A model generated the notes under the pieces. That model was not told the DNA's origin. It made no database searches and was given only the letters and a program-made list of their open reading frames with translations. Source: Pseudomonas sp. (lineage in GTDB: Bacteria > Pseudomonadota > Gammaproteobacteria > Pseudomonadales > Pseudomonadaceae). From it: a DNA stretch of 40,682 nucleotides. Each line of letters starts with the position of its first letter. The first letter of the stretch is position 1. A program made the translations under genes and the position numbers. The DNA lies in the NCBI RefSeq assembly GCF_030696055.1, contig NZ_JAUYNP010000180.1, positions 1 through 40,682 on the forward strand, written 5' to 3'. This document shows, piece after piece, positions 26,191-35,937 of the stretch.

Positions 26191-26781
26191 TTAGCTCGCG
26201 CGGTTCAGCCAGGCCAGAAAAGCATCGACATTGCCCGTGCTGCTTAGCCTGTAGGGGCCGCTTTCATCTTCCAGCAGCAGGCCTTGGCCGGCGCTCAGTT
26301 GCAGCTGCATGCCGCCGGGCAAGGTGCAGCCGAGCAACTCACCCTGCTGACAGTAGATAAACACCGCCTCGGCACCGTCGATCAGCTGCTCGCCTCGCAT
26401 GCGCCGGTATTCCAGGCGCTGCTGCCAGCGCCCGCGCCGGGTCATCAGGTTGAAGTCGCACACCGCGCCGCCGAGCAGCTCGGCCTGGATCGCCAGCTCG
26501 CCGGGGAAGCTCTGTATGGGGTTGTGCCGATCCAGGCGCAGGCTCACCTGTTCGGGCAGCTCAAGGCGCAAGCCCTCGCCGCTGAGCAGGCCCAGGCTGC
26601 GGTCGATGCCGGGGAAGAGCGAAAAGGCCCCGGCGTTCTCCACCTTGGCGCTGCTGATGCGCCAGTCGAAGTCGTGCAGCTCGGCCCCGGGCGGGGCAAT
26701 CGCCAGCTCCAGGGTGACCCCTTGGCCATTTTTCCACGGCAGCTGTTTGGCCGTGCGGCTGTCGATAATCCGCGCGCTCAT
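26191..26781 (-). CDS. hutD: HutD family protein
   Basis: This 196-residue cupin-like protein has the HutD pattern: LPWKNGQGVTLELAIAPPGA at the start, DFDWRISSAKVENAGAFSLF, then CDFNLMTRRG. In P. fluorescens HutD is thought to limit hut expression, perhaps by binding urocanate or formiminoglutamate; the mechanism is not settled. ATG 26781 was chosen because AGGAGA precedes it. The in-frame ATG at 26811 lies against the HutC operator and has no ribosome site. It is transcribed away from hutI. In several pseudomonads hutD follows hutC instead. Confidence 0.9.
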   Translation of the reverse strand: MSARIIDSRTAKQLPWKNGQGVTLELAIAPPGAELHDFDWRISSAKVENAGAFSLFPGIDRSLGLLSGEGLRLELPEQVSLRLDRHNPIQSFPGELAIQAELLGGAVCDFNLMTRRGRWQQRLEYRRMRGEQLIDGAEAVFIYCQQGELLGCTLPGGMQLQLSAGQGLLLEDESGPYRLSSTGNVDAFLAWLNRAS

Positions 26782-26813
26782 CCTGTGCTCTCCTGTCGGG
26801 TTATTTTTCATAT

Positions 26814-26823
26814 TGTATATACA
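26814..26823. promoter_or_regulatory. HutC-type operator, hutD side
   Basis: TGTATATACA is a perfect palindrome 33 bp before the hutD ATG, matching the TGTATATACA core of known Pseudomonas HutC sites. It would give HutC control over the hutD transcript. Confidence 0.8.
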
Positions 26824-26996
26824 TAAAGTCTTTCGTTCTCTATCCGTCTAAGCAAAAAACTTTTTCCTGCACAGCTCTAGATGCAGCGCTCCGTCACGAT
26901 GAATTCTGGATAAACCATTAAATAACAATAAGTTAATTGAATTTTCAGGATGCAAAAAGGCGCGCTGTCGATGGTATTGCGCAGCTTATGTCGGGC

Positions 26997-27033
26997 TTGA
27001 CGAGGCTGATTTCCACTTCTATTGTATATACAA
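26997..27033 (+). promoter_or_regulatory. hutI promoter with overlapping HutC operator
   Basis: TTGACG (26997-27002), 17 bp, TATTGT (27020-27025) form a plausible sigma-70 promoter. The operator TTGTATATACAA (27022-27033) is a perfect 12-bp palindrome covering the -10 and start region, 19 bp before the hutI ATG. HutC (encoded at 34235) would block it until urocanate is bound. A sigma-54 promoter, as reported for hut in P. fluorescens, was looked for but not convincingly seen. Confidence 0.72.
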
Positions 27034-27052
27034 GTTGTTTGAGGAGCGCTTC

Positions 27053-28288
27053 ATGTCTATGTCCGCCCCGCGCCTGTTATGGCGTGATCTCTGTATTTTC
27101 GATGGTTTGGCCGTGCTGCCCGAGCCCATGACGCTGTTGGTCGAGGCGGGCCGAGTGGCGGGTCTGTGGCCGACGCGGGCGTTTCCCGAGGCGCTGGCCC
27201 AGGGCGCGGTCGAGGCCGGTCGCGGCGGGGTGATGACTCCGGGTCTGGTGGATTGTCATAGTCATCTGGTCTACGCAGGCAATCGCGCCGGCGAATTCGA
27301 GCAGCGCCTGGAAGGGGTCAGCTACGCCGATATCGCCCGCGCCGGCGGCGGCATCCTCAGCACCGTGCGCGCCACCCGCGCGGCCAGCGAGGACGAGTTG
27401 CTGGCGCAGAGCCTGCCGCGCTTGCAGGCCCTGCTGGCAGATGGCGTGACCACGCTCGAAATAAAATCCGGTTACGGCCTGACCACCGCCGATGAATTGA
27501 AGATGTTGCGCGTGGCGCGCCGCCTCGGCGAGTTGCTGCCGGTGCGGGTGACCACCACCTTGCTGGCGGCCCATGCCCTGCCGCCGGAGTTTGCCGGCGA
27601 CAGCGACGGCTATATAGCGCTGGTGTGCGACGAGATAATCCCGGCGGCCGCGGCTGCCGGCCTGGCCGATGCGGTGGATGTGTTCTGCGAAAACATCGCC
27701 TTCAGCCCGGTGCAGTGCGAACTGGTGTTCCAGGCCGCGCAACGGCACGGTCTGGCGCTCAAGGCGCACGCCGAGCAATTGTCCAATCAGGGCGCCAGCG
27801 CCCTGGTCGCCCGTTATCACGGCCTGTCCGCCGACCATATCGAGTTTCTCGACGAGGCCGGAGTGCAGGCCATGGCCGCCGCCGGCACCGTGGCCACCCT
27901 GTTGCCCGGCGCCTTCCATTGCCTGCGCGAAACTCAGTTGCCGCCCATCGCGCTGCTGCGCCGTTACGGCGTGCCCATGGCGGTGGCCAGCGACGCCAAC
28001 CCCGGCACCTCGCCTATCTGCTTTCCGACCCTGTGCCTCAACCTGGCCTGCACCCTGTTCCGTTTGACCCCGCGCGAGGCCCTGGCCGGCATGACCGCCC
28101 AGGCCGCCCGCGCCCTCGGTCGCCCGGATCTGGGGCGGATCGAGCTTGGGGCAACCGCCGACCTGTGCCTGTGGGATGTGCAACAGCCAGCCGAGTTGGC
28201 CTATGCGATACAGCCGGGGCGCCTGCGCCAGCGGGTGTTCGCAGGCGTTATCCGCTTCAGCAAAGAGGAGACACAGGATGCATGCTGA
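27053..28288 (+). CDS. hutI: Imidazolonepropionase
   Basis: This 411-residue metal-dependent amidohydrolase opens the imidazolone ring to give N-formimino-L-glutamate, the third step of histidine breakdown. The metal motif is His69-x-His71 in [12 protein letters not shown]. Later pieces are [17 protein letters not shown] and [12 protein letters not shown] (Asp metal ligand), all typical of HutI. ATG 27053 has GAGGAG 6 nt before it. It heads the rightward hut operon and overlaps hutG by 11 bp. Confidence 0.97.
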   Translation: MSMSAPRLLWRDLCIFDGLAVLPEPMTLLVEAGRVAGLWPTRAFPEALAQGAVEAGRGGVMTPGLVDCHSHLVYAGNRAGEFEQRLEGVSYADIARAGGGILSTVRATRAASEDELLAQSLPRLQALLADGVTTLEIKSGYGLTTADELKMLRVARRLGELLPVRVTTTLLAAHALPPEFAGDSDGYIALVCDEIIPAAAAAGLADAVDVFCENIAFSPVQCELVFQAAQRHGLALKAHAEQLSNQGASALVARYHGLSADHIEFLDEAGVQAMAAAGTVATLLPGAFHCLRETQLPPIALLRRYGVPMAVASDANPGTSPICFPTLCLNLACTLFRLTPREALAGMTAQAARALGRPDLGRIELGATADLCLWDVQQPAELAYAIQPGRLRQRVFAGVIRFSKEETQDAC

Positions 28289-29231
28289 TCGTTATTCGCT
28301 GGAGCTCTGGCAGGGCCGCGTCGATCCGGAAATGGACAGCCCGCGCTGGCACCAACGCATCCAACCGCTCGCCGTGGACAGTCAACCCGGCGTCGCCTTG
28401 CTCGGCTTCGCCAGCGACGAAGGGGTGTGCCGCAATCACGGCCGGGTCGGTGCGGCCAACGGCCCGCTGGCCATGCGCAAGGCTCTGGCCAATCTGGCCT
28501 GGCACCGCCAGGGCCCGGCCTATGACGCCGGCGATGTGCTCTGCGCCGATGGCGACCTGGCAAGCGCCCAAGCCCGCCTGGGGCAGAATGTCTGCGCCCT
28601 GCTGGATGCCGGCCACCTGCCCATAGTCCTCGGCGGCGGCCATGAGATGGCCTTCGGCAGCTGGCTGGGTATCGCCGAGCATCTGACCGGCTGCTCATCA
28701 AAAATGGCCGCGCCGCGTATCGGCATCATCAACTTCGATGCGCACTTCGACCTGCGCGACCCGGCCCACGCCCATTCCTCCGGCACCCCCTTCGCCCAGA
28801 TCGCCGAGCAGTGCGCGGCGCGCGGTTGGCCCTTCGTCTATGCCTGCCTGGGCGTCAGCCGCGCCAGCAATACCCGCGCGCTGTTCCAGCGCGCCGCCGA
28901 GCTGAACGTGCTGGTGCGCGAAGACCGCGAGATCCGCGAAACCAGTCTGGAACGCCTAGGCGCCGAGCTGCAGGCCTTTATCGCCGGCTGCGATGCGATC
29001 TATCTGACCATCGATATCGACGTGCTGCCCGCCTGCGAAGCCCCGGGCGTCAGCGCCCCGGCCGCGCGCGGGGTGCCCTTGGCCCTGCTCGAGCCGCTGC
29101 TCGAGACTGTGCGCGACAGCGGCAAGCTGCGCCTGGCCGACCTCGCCGAACTCAATCCCAGCCATGACATCGACAGCCGCACTGCCCGCGTGGCGGCGCG
29201 CCTGATCCATCTGCTGACCCTCACTCACTGA
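28278..29231 (+). CDS. hutG: Formimidoylglutamase (arginase family)
   Basis: This 317-residue binuclear manganese hydrolase converts formiminoglutamate to glutamate and formamide. The metal ligands are visible: His122 in GGGHEMAFG, Asp154/His156/Asp158 in NFDAHFD, and Asp246/Asp248 in TIDIDVLP. This is the arginase-type HutG, not the N-formylglutamate deformylase sometimes given the same symbol. With it the cluster needs no HutF. The start MHADRYS overlaps hutI by 11 bp and has GAGGAGA upstream, so translation is coupled. Confidence 0.95.
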   Translation: MHADRYSLELWQGRVDPEMDSPRWHQRIQPLAVDSQPGVALLGFASDEGVCRNHGRVGAANGPLAMRKALANLAWHRQGPAYDAGDVLCADGDLASAQARLGQNVCALLDAGHLPIVLGGGHEMAFGSWLGIAEHLTGCSSKMAAPRIGIINFDAHFDLRDPAHAHSSGTPFAQIAEQCAARGWPFVYACLGVSRASNTRALFQRAAELNVLVREDREIRETSLERLGAELQAFIAGCDAIYLTIDIDVLPACEAPGVSAPAARGVPLALLEPLLETVRDSGKLRLADLAELNPSHDIDSRTARVAARLIHLLTLTH

Positions 29232-29273
29232 GCCCAAACAAGAACTGAGCCCATACAAGAATAGGAGCCTGCC

Positions 29274-30941
29274 ATGAGCACATTCCGCGACATCGAAATC
29301 CGCGCCCCGCGTGGCACCAAGCTGACCGCCAAGAGCTGGTTGACCGAAGCGCCGCTGCGCATGCTGATGAACAACCTCGACCCGGACGTGGCCGAGAACC
29401 CCAAGGAACTGGTGGTGTACGGCGGCATTGGCCGCGCCGCGCGCAACTGGGAGTGCTACGACAAAATCGTCGAGAGCCTGACCAACCTGAACGACGACGA
29501 GACCCTGCTGGTGCAGTCCGGCAAGCCGGTCGGCGTGTTCAAGACCCATAGCAACGCGCCGCGCGTGCTGATCGCCAACTCCAACCTGGTGCCGCACTGG
29601 GCCACCTGGGAACACTTCAACGAGCTGGATGCCAAGGGCCTGGCCATGTACGGCCAGATGACCGCCGGCAGCTGGATCTACATCGGCAGCCAGGGCATCG
29701 TCCAGGGCACCTACGAGACCTTCGTCGAGGCCGGCCGCCAGCATTACAATGGCAGCCTTAAGGGCCGCTGGGTGTTGACTGCGGGGTTGGGCGGTATGGG
29801 CGGCGCGCAGCCGCTGGCCGCCACCCTGGCCGGCGCCTGCTCGCTGAATATCGAATGCCAGCTGTCGCGCATCGACTTCCGCCTGCGCACCCGCTATGTG
29901 GATGAGCAGGCTGCCGATCTGGACGACGCCCTGGCGCGCATCGCCAAGTACTGCGCCGAGGGCCGCGCGGTTTCCATCGCCCTGTGCGGCAACGCCGCCG
30001 AGATTCTCCCGGAACTGGTGCGCCGTGGCGTGCGCCCGGACCTGGTCACCGACCAGACCAGCGCCCACGACCCGCTCAATGGCTACCTGCCGATCGGCTG
30101 GAGCTGGGCGCAGTACCGCGACCGTGCGCAGAGCGAGCCGGCGGCGGTGGTCAAGGCCGCCAAGCAGTCCATGTCGTTGCACGTGCAGGCCATGCTGGAC
30201 TTCCAGCAGATGGGCGTGCCGACCTTCGACTACGGCAACAATATCCGCCAGATGGCCAAGGAAGAGGGCGTGGCCAACGCCTTCGATTTCCCCGGCTTCG
30301 TCCCGGCTTATATCCGCCCGCTGTTCTGCCGCGGCATAGGTCCGTTCCGTTGGGTGGCCCTGTCCGGCGACCCCGAGGACATCTACAAGACCGACGCCAA
30401 GGTCAAGCAGCTGATCCCCGACGACGCCCACCTGCACCGCTGGCTGGACATGGCCCGGGAGCGCATCGCCTTCCAGGGCCTGCCCGCGCGTATCTGCTGG
30501 GTCGGCCTGGGCCTGCGCGCCAAGCTCGGCCTGGCCTTTAACGAGATGGTGCGCTCGGGTGAGCTGAGCGCGCCTATTGTGATTGGCCGCGACCACCTGG
30601 ACTCCGGCTCTGTGGCCAGCCCCAACCGCGAGACCGAGGCGATGCTGGACGGCTCCGACGCCGTGTCCGACTGGCCGCTGCTCAACGCCCTGCTCAATAC
30701 CGCGGGCGGTGCCACCTGGGTTTCCCTGCACCACGGCGGCGGCGTCGGCATGGGCTACTCCCAGCATTCCGGGGTGGTCATAGTCTGCGACGGCACCGAC
30801 GAGGCGGCCGCGCGCATCGCCCGGGTGCTGACCAACGACCCGGCCACCGGGGTGATGCGCCATGCCGACGCCGGTTACCAGATCGCCATCGATTGCGCCA
30901 AGGAGCAGAACCTCAACCTGCCGATGATCACCGGTAAGTAG
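29274..30941 (+). CDS. hutU: Urocanate hydratase
   Basis: This 555-residue NAD-dependent enzyme adds water to urocanate to give imidazolonepropionate, the second step of the pathway. Recognisable are [15 protein letters not shown], the NAD region [37 protein letters not shown], and the conserved Cys408 in [14 protein letters not shown] near the active site. Length matches the family (about 555-560). It starts 42 bp after hutG behind AGGAG, in the same operon. Confidence 0.98.
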   Translation: MSTFRDIEIRAPRGTKLTAKSWLTEAPLRMLMNNLDPDVAENPKELVVYGGIGRAARNWECYDKIVESLTNLNDDETLLVQSGKPVGVFKTHSNAPRVLIANSNLVPHWATWEHFNELDAKGLAMYGQMTAGSWIYIGSQGIVQGTYETFVEAGRQHYNGSLKGRWVLTAGLGGMGGAQPLAATLAGACSLNIECQLSRIDFRLRTRYVDEQAADLDDALARIAKYCAEGRAVSIALCGNAAEILPELVRRGVRPDLVTDQTSAHDPLNGYLPIGWSWAQYRDRAQSEPAAVVKAAKQSMSLHVQAMLDFQQMGVPTFDYGNNIRQMAKEEGVANAFDFPGFVPAYIRPLFCRGIGPFRWVALSGDPEDIYKTDAKVKQLIPDDAHLHRWLDMARERIAFQGLPARICWVGLGLRAKLGLAFNEMVRSGELSAPIVIGRDHLDSGSVASPNRETEAMLDGSDAVSDWPLLNALLNTAGGATWVSLHHGGGVGMGYSQHSGVVIVCDGTDEAAARIARVLTNDPATGVMRHADAGYQIAIDCAKEQNLNLPMITGK

Positions 30942-31010
30942 TGGAAAGAATTCACCGGGCGCCCCAGGGCGCCGGGTGCTCGCGGTAGATGTTCCCTTAA
31001 AACAACAAGA

Positions 31011-31029
31011 GCGACAGCCTGCCTGTCGC
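31011..31029 (+). promoter_or_regulatory. Hairpin in the leader of the hut transporter gene
   Basis: GCGACAG-CCTGC-CTGTCGC is a perfect 7-bp stem ending 2 bp before the CCGGAGAA ribosome site. A GC-rich palindrome (GGCGCC twice, about 30959-30974) lies earlier in the 104-bp gap after hutU. Together they could adjust transporter expression within the operon; there is no T-run. Confidence 0.45.
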
Positions 31030-31045
31030 ACCGGAGAACAGTGCA

Positions 31046-32452
31046 ATGACCCAGGCTAACAAGCCCTTGATCGAAAGGCGTTCGATCGACTATATCCCGG
31101 AGGCCGAGCGCCACGGCAGCCTCTACAGCCAGTTCACCCTCTGGCTCGGTGCCAACCTGCAGATCACCGCCATCGTCACCGGGGCCCTGGCCGTGGTGCT
31201 GGGCGGCGACGTGTTCTGGTCGCTGATCGGCCTGCTCATCGGCCAGCTGTTCGGCGGCGCGGTGATGGCCCTGCACGCGGCCCAGGGGCCCAAGCTGGGA
31301 CTGCCGCAGATGATCTCCAGCCGGGTGCAGTTCGGCGTGTATGGCGCGGCCATCCCGATCGTGTTGGTGTGCCTGATGTACCTCGGCTTTACCGCCACCG
31401 GCACCGTGCTGTCGGGCCAGGCCATCGCCCAGTTGATTGACGTCAGCGACAGCGCCGGCATCCTGATTTTCGCCGCGGTCATAGTGCTGGCCACGGTGCT
31501 AGGCTACCGGGTGATCCACGGCATCGGCCGGATTGCCAGCGTGCTCGGGGTCATCGCCTTCTTCTATCTGTTCAGCCGCCTGATGGTCCTCACCGACATC
31601 GGCGCGCTGCTGCAGATCCGTCACTTCAGCTGGGCCTCCTTCCTGCTCGCCGTGTCCCTCGCCGCGTCCTGGCAGATCGCTTATGGCCCTTATGTGGCCG
31701 ACTACTCGCGCTACCTGCCGAGCAGCACCTCGTCGTGGAAGACCTTCCTCGCCGTCGGCGCCGGTTCGGTGATAGGCGCGCAGACCGCCATGGTCCTCGG
31801 TGTGTTCGCCGCCGCCCTGGCCGACGGCCAGTTCGCCGGTCGCGAGGTGGCCTATATAGTCGGCCTGGGCAGCACCGGGGCGATGGCCGCGCTGCTGTAC
31901 TTCTGCGTAGCCTTCGGCAAGGTGACCATCTCCACCCTCAACTCCTACGGCAGCTTTATGTGCATCGCCACCATCATCAGTGGCTTCCGCGGCCATATCG
32001 AGGTGTCGCGCCTGCAGCGCCTGCTGTTCGTGCTGGCTATCGTCGGCGCTTCCACCACTATCGCCCTGCTGGGCCAGCATTCGTTCCTCGGTGCGTTCAA
32101 GTCGTTCATCCTGTTCCTGCTGACCTTCTTCACCCCCTGGAGCGCGGTCAACCTGGTGGACTACTACTTCATCACCAAGGAGCGTTACGACGTGCCGGCG
32201 CTGTCCGATCCCTACGGCCGCTACGGGCGTTGGAACAGGCCGGGCATAGTCGTCTATGTGATAGGCGTTTTGATCCAGATGCCGTTTATCTCCACCAAGC
32301 TGTATACCGGGCCTATGGTGGCGCAGCTGGGCGGCGTCGACATTTCCTGGATCATCGGCCTGGTGGTGCCGAGCGTGCTGTATTACCTGGTGGCGCGCAA
32401 AAGCGCACGGCCGGTACCGGCAAAAATGGTCCTGCCCGAGGCCGCCGCCTAG
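31046..32452 (+). CDS. NCS1-family (CodB-like) permease, probable histidine/urocanate uptake
   Basis: This 468-residue inner-membrane protein has about twelve hydrophobic helices. It carries NCS1 nucleobase-cation symporter features: the N-terminal SIDYIPEAERHGS, LWLGANLQITAIVTGAL, PKLGLPQMISSRVQFG, and near the end FFTPWSAVNLVDYYF. NCS1 members import cytosine, hydantoins, thiamine or allantoin. The place between hutU and hutH makes urocanate or histidine the likely cargo, but that is inference. It starts behind GGAGAA, 104 bp after hutU. Confidence 0.85.
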   Translation: MTQANKPLIERRSIDYIPEAERHGSLYSQFTLWLGANLQITAIVTGALAVVLGGDVFWSLIGLLIGQLFGGAVMALHAAQGPKLGLPQMISSRVQFGVYGAAIPIVLVCLMYLGFTATGTVLSGQAIAQLIDVSDSAGILIFAAVIVLATVLGYRVIHGIGRIASVLGVIAFFYLFSRLMVLTDIGALLQIRHFSWASFLLAVSLAASWQIAYGPYVADYSRYLPSSTSSWKTFLAVGAGSVIGAQTAMVLGVFAAALADGQFAGREVAYIVGLGSTGAMAALLYFCVAFGKVTISTLNSYGSFMCIATIISGFRGHIEVSRLQRLLFVLAIVGASTTIALLGQHSFLGAFKSFILFLLTFFTPWSAVNLVDYYFITKERYDVPALSDPYGRYGRWNRPGIVVYVIGVLIQMPFISTKLYTGPMVAQLGGVDISWIIGLVVPSVLYYLVARKSARPVPAKMVLPEAAA

Positions 32453-32514
32453 GCTTGAGGCCAGCTATTTAACGGTGCGGTGGCGAGTGCCACCGCACGC
32501 TTTAGGAGTGTGAC

Positions 32515-34050
32515 ATGAAGGCTTTACACCTGAATCCCGGCCAGTTGACCCTGGCCCAACTGCGCGCCGCCTACCAGGCGCCGGTGCGCCTGACCCTGGA
32601 CGAGTCGGCCTATCCGGTCATCGACGCCAGTGTCGCCTGTGTCGAAGGCATCCTCGCCGCGGGCCGCACCGCCTACGGTATCAACACCGGTTTCGGCCTG
32701 CTGGCCTCGACCCGCATCGCCACCGAGGACCTGGAAAAGCTGCAGCGCTCCCTGGTGCTGTCGCATGCCGCCGGCATCGGCGAGCCGCTGGACGACGCCA
32801 TGGTGCGCTTGATCCTGCTGCTCAAGGTCAACAGCCTGGCCCGTGGCTTCTCCGGCATCCGCTTGAAGGTGATCGAGGCGCTGATCGCTCTGATCAATGC
32901 CGAGGTCTACCCGCATATCCCGCTCAAGGGTTCGGTGGGCGCCTCCGGCGACCTGGCGCCGTTGGCGCATATGTCCCTGGTGCTGCTGGGCGAGAGCCAG
33001 GCGCGGCATAAAGGTCAGTGGCTGCCAGCGACCGAGGCACTGGCCATCGCCGGTCTCGAGCCCATGACCCTGGCCGCCAAGGAGGGCCTGGCCCTGCTCA
33101 ACGGCACTCAGGTGTCCAGCGCCTATGCCCTGCGTGGCCTGTTCGAAGCCGAAGATCTGTTCGCCGCGGCCACTGTCTGCGGCGGCCTGACCGTCGAGGC
33201 CGCGCTGGGTTCGCGGGCGCCCTTCGATCCGCGCATCCATGCCGCCCGTGGCCAGCGTGGGCAGATCGACGCGGCCGCCATCTATCGCCATCTGCTCGGC
33301 GCCAGTAGCGAGATCGGCCGCTCCCACGCCGCCTGCGACAAGGTGCAGGACCCCTATTCGCTGCGTTGCCAGCCCCAGGTGATGGGCGCCTGCCTGACCC
33401 AGCTGCGCCAGGCCGCCGAGGTGTTGGCGGTGGAAGCCAACGCGGTATCGGATAACCCCCTGGTATTCGCCGCCGAAGGTGACGTGATTTCCGGCGGCAA
33501 CTTCCACGCCGAGCCGGTGGCCATGGCCGCCGACAATATCGCCCTGGCCATAGCCGAAATCGCTGCCCTGAGCGAGCGCCGCACCTCGCTGATGATGGAC
33601 AAGCATATGTCGCAGTTGCCGCCGTTCCTGGTGGCCAATGGCGGGGTCAACTCCGGCTTTATGATCGCCCAGGTCACCGCCGCGGCTCTGGCCAGCGAGA
33701 ACAAGGCCCTGGCCCATCCGCACAGTGTCGACAGCCTGCCGACCTCGGCCAACCAGGAGGACCACGTGTCCATGGCCCCGGCCGCCGGCAAACGCCTGTG
33801 GGAAATGGCCGCCAACACCCGTGGCGTGCTGGCCATCGAGTGGCTGGGCGCCTGCCAGGGCCTGGATTTCCGCGAGGGGCTGAAAAGCTCGCCGTTGCTG
33901 GAACAGGCGCGCCAGTTGTTGCGCGAGAAGGTGCCCTACTATGTGGAGGATCGCTTCTTTTCCCCGGATATAGCCGCGGCCAATGCGCTGCTGGCCGAGC
34001 GCGTGCTGTCGCCGCTGCTGCCAGCCGGGCTGCTGCCGTCGCAGGGGTAG
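32515..34050 (+). CDS. hutH: Histidine ammonia-lyase
   Basis: This 511-residue enzyme removes ammonia from histidine to give urocanate, the inducer of the system. The self-made MIO cofactor arises from Ala143-Ser144-Gly145 in [27 protein letters not shown] near residue 55 supplies the catalytic Tyr loop, and [17 protein letters not shown] is a conserved active-site lid. AGGAG precedes the ATG. It is the last enzyme gene; a palindromic repeat separates it from hutC. Confidence 0.98.
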   Translation: MKALHLNPGQLTLAQLRAAYQAPVRLTLDESAYPVIDASVACVEGILAAGRTAYGINTGFGLLASTRIATEDLEKLQRSLVLSHAAGIGEPLDDAMVRLILLLKVNSLARGFSGIRLKVIEALIALINAEVYPHIPLKGSVGASGDLAPLAHMSLVLLGESQARHKGQWLPATEALAIAGLEPMTLAAKEGLALLNGTQVSSAYALRGLFEAEDLFAAATVCGGLTVEAALGSRAPFDPRIHAARGQRGQIDAAAIYRHLLGASSEIGRSHAACDKVQDPYSLRCQPQVMGACLTQLRQAAEVLAVEANAVSDNPLVFAAEGDVISGGNFHAEPVAMAADNIALAIAEIAALSERRTSLMMDKHMSQLPPFLVANGGVNSGFMIAQVTAAALASENKALAHPHSVDSLPTSANQEDHVSMAPAAGKRLWEMAANTRGVLAIEWLGACQGLDFREGLKSSPLLEQARQLLREKVPYYVEDRFFSPDIAAANALLAERVLSPLLPAGLLPSQG

Positions 34051-34179
34051 GTTGGGCTGAACGCAGCGAAGCCCACCACAGCGATATGCCGTGGTGTTGG
34101 GCTTCGCCGCGTTGCGCCTTAACCCAGCCTGCGCGCTGCTGAGTTGAGCTTCGCCGCTGCGCGTCTCAACCCAACCTAC
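34047..34179. repeat. Palindromic intergenic repeat between hutH and hutC
   Basis: GTAGGTTGGG (34047-34056) and CCCAACCTAC (34170-34179) are perfect inverted ends. Inside are TTGGGCTTCGCCGCGTTGCG and inverted relatives, making two or three hairpins. The hutH stop codon TAG lies inside the left end. It probably lowers readthrough into hutC or protects the hutH 3' end. Confidence 0.85.
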
Positions 34180-34234
34180 ACCTCGTGTGGACGCGCTATT
34201 ATCCGCGCCCCGGGCGTAATCCCAAGGAGCCGCA

Positions 34235-34948
34235 GTGACCAGCACAATCCCGCGCTACAAGGCGATCGAAGACTTTCTGCTGGAGCGCATCCACAGCGGG
34301 GTCTACCCGGTCAATCATCAGATCCCCGCCGAGGAGCAGTTGGCGCGGGATTTCGCCGTCAGCCGGATGACCGCCAACAAGGCCATTCGCGATCTGGTGC
34401 AGAAAGGCTATCTGACTCGCCAGGCCGGTCTGGGCACCTTCGTCACCGACCGCAAGGCCGAATCCTCCCTGCATGAAGTGCTGAATATCGCCAGCGAAGT
34501 GCGCGCCCGCGGCCATGAGTACAGCAATGACATCATCCGTTGCGAGGCCTTGGCGGCGGATGACGAGGTGGCCCTGCGCCTGGGCTTGCGCCTGGGCGGC
34601 GAGGTGTTCCACAGCATCCTGGTGCACCGCGAGAACGGCGTGCCGATCCAGCTGGAAGACCGTTTCGTCAATCCGCGCTGGGTGCCGCACTACCTGCACA
34701 GCGATTTTTCCAAGCAGACGCCCAACGAGGTGCTGGTGGCCAGCTGCCCGATTTCCGATGTGGAGCATGTGGTGGAGGCGGTGCTGGTGGATACGCAGGT
34801 GGCCGGCTGGCTGGAGATCGACCGTACGGCGCCTTGCCTGAGCGTGATCCGCCGCACCTGGTCGGACGAGCACCTGGTCAGCTACGCCCGGCTGATTCAC
34901 CCGGGCGACCGCTACAAGCTGCGGTCGACCCTTAACCGCCGCCGCTAA
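34235..34948 (+). CDS. hutC: Histidine utilisation repressor (GntR/HutC family)
   Basis: This 237-residue regulator has an N-terminal GntR winged helix (QIPAEEQLARDFAVSRMTAN then KAIRDLVQKGYLTRQAGLGT, about 30-70) and a C-terminal UTRA ligand domain that binds urocanate (ILVHRENGVPIQLEDRFVNP, SVIRRTWSDEHLVSYARL). It represses hut genes at the TGTATATACA sites found near hutD and hutI. The start is a GTG at 34235 with AAGGAG 6 nt before it. No operator is seen directly before it, so it may depend on readthrough or on a weak promoter in the repeat region. Confidence 0.95.
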   Translation: MTSTIPRYKAIEDFLLERIHSGVYPVNHQIPAEEQLARDFAVSRMTANKAIRDLVQKGYLTRQAGLGTFVTDRKAESSLHEVLNIASEVRARGHEYSNDIIRCEALAADDEVALRLGLRLGGEVFHSILVHRENGVPIQLEDRFVNPRWVPHYLHSDFSKQTPNEVLVASCPISDVEHVVEAVLVDTQVAGWLEIDRTAPCLSVIRRTWSDEHLVSYARLIHPGDRYKLRSTLNRRR

Positions 34949-35089
34949 GAACCTGTCTCGGATCTGCTGCGCGTCGGCGATACTGCGTTAAAAACAGCCT
35001 CGGAATGCTCATTTACAACCCGTAAACTCCGCTTCCTCGGCTGTTTTTGCCTTGTCTCGCTCTAGCTCGCGAGATCAGAAACAGGTTCT
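34948..35089. repeat. 142-bp palindromic intergenic element, copy 2
   Basis: The ends AGAACCTGT (34948-34956) and ACAGGTTCT (35081-35089) match copy 1. The inner stem is AAAAACAGCC (34990-34999) with GGCTGTTTTT (35039-35048), which differs from copy 1 by compensated base changes. It begins at the last base of the hutC stop codon and ends 5 bp before the end of the convergent endonuclease gene. There is no coding capacity. Confidence 0.9.
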
Positions 35090-35094
35090 AAGGG

Positions 35095-35751
35095 CTAGTT
35101 GGCGATCAGCCGATCGACCAGGCTGGGGTCGTCGATAAAGCGATTGCGCGTGCCCTGCAGCTGCTCGATCTTGTCGTTGCGGGCTTTTTCTTCGGCATCC
35201 GGTGGGTCCATCTGGTGCCACTTCTTGTACATCTGCACCTGGCCGACTATGGGCAGGTCGTATTCGCTGTGCATATAGAAGATCGCCCGGGCGATATTGC
35301 CTTTGGCCTCATCACGCGGCTCCACCAGTTGGAAGCTGGTTTTCAGGTCGCAGCCGATGTCGGCGAACTTGCTGGCGACGCTGTCGTCCAGTTCGCCGAA
35401 CTGCGCATTGCGCCGCGCCAACTCGACCCGGCTCAGGGCCGGGTAGAGGTTGTGCAGGTCGGAGGCCATATAGTTGAAGTCCGGCGTCATGATGTTGCAC
35501 TGACGGTCGGTGACGCAGCGCAAGGCGCTTTTCAGCTGCTTGTTGCTGTAGATGGGGCTGAGGCTGAACTGGCTGCTTGCACCGCTGAAGGCCTTGCCGC
35601 AATACAGCGAGGTGCCGCCTTGGCCGTAGAGCTGGCTCCAGAAGATCTGGGCCGCGGCCTTGGGGTCGGTGATCTGTGTTTGGCCGCCGGCCAGGGTAGA
35701 CAGGCTGAAGGCGGTTGCCAGGCAACCGAGGGCAAGAACTACTGCGCGCAT
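35095..35751 (-). CDS. endA: Periplasmic endonuclease I family DNase
   Basis: This 218-residue protein starts with a signal peptide (MRAVVLALGCLATAFSLSTLAGG) and belongs to the endonuclease I family of secreted nonspecific nucleases. The family core is visible: DFNYMASDLHNLYPALSRVE (the His-metal segment), NAQFGE, CDLKTSFQLVEPRDEAKGNIAR and KKWHQMDPPDAEEKARNDKI. Five cysteines could form disulfides in the periplasm. ATG 35751 was chosen as it gives the signal peptide; an upstream TTG would add an unlikely basic leader. The role is degradation of extracellular or periplasmic DNA. Confidence 0.92.
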   Translation of the reverse strand: MRAVVLALGCLATAFSLSTLAGGQTQITDPKAAAQIFWSQLYGQGGTSLYCGKAFSGASSQFSLSPIYSNKQLKSALRCVTDRQCNIMTPDFNYMASDLHNLYPALSRVELARRNAQFGELDDSVASKFADIGCDLKTSFQLVEPRDEAKGNIARAIFYMHSEYDLPIVGQVQMYKKWHQMDPPDAEEKARNDKIEQLQGTRNRFIDDPSLVDRLIAN

Positions 35752-35864
35752 ACTGTGGCCCCAGTGACCCCGTGTTCGGGGTCTGTTGTTTTTGTAAGAC
35801 AAATCGAGTCTAACAAGACCTGCGTCACAAAATAAAGCCGAGCATTTGCTTGGTTGGCCATTTA

Positions 35865-35882
35865 TGTAAGCCGAGGCTTACA
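35865..35882 (+). promoter_or_regulatory. GacA upstream activating sequence
   Basis: TGTAAGCCGAGGCTTACA is a perfect 18-bp palindrome matching the known GacA box TGTAAG-N6-CTTACA. Its centre lies about 65 bp before the expected start of the small RNA, the usual distance for rsm genes. A candidate -10 (TTAATC, 35926-35931) lies between. Confidence 0.92.
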
Positions 35883-35937
35883 GGACGTGCTGCCGATCGG
35901 CCCTGTCGCCTCGGCTCGAGTGTGGTTAATCTTCTGC

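Noticed and set aside
26834..27052. Sigma-54 promoter for the hut operon
   Set aside because: Only a weak GG-N10-GC match was found (around 26994), without a good TGGCA or TTGC; the sigma-70 pair with the HutC overlap is better.
28956..31046. 696-codon minus-strand frame opposite hutG-hutU, and 32524-34245 opposite hutH
   Set aside because: Antisense shadows of certain hut enzymes in high-GC DNA; no domain or ribosome site.
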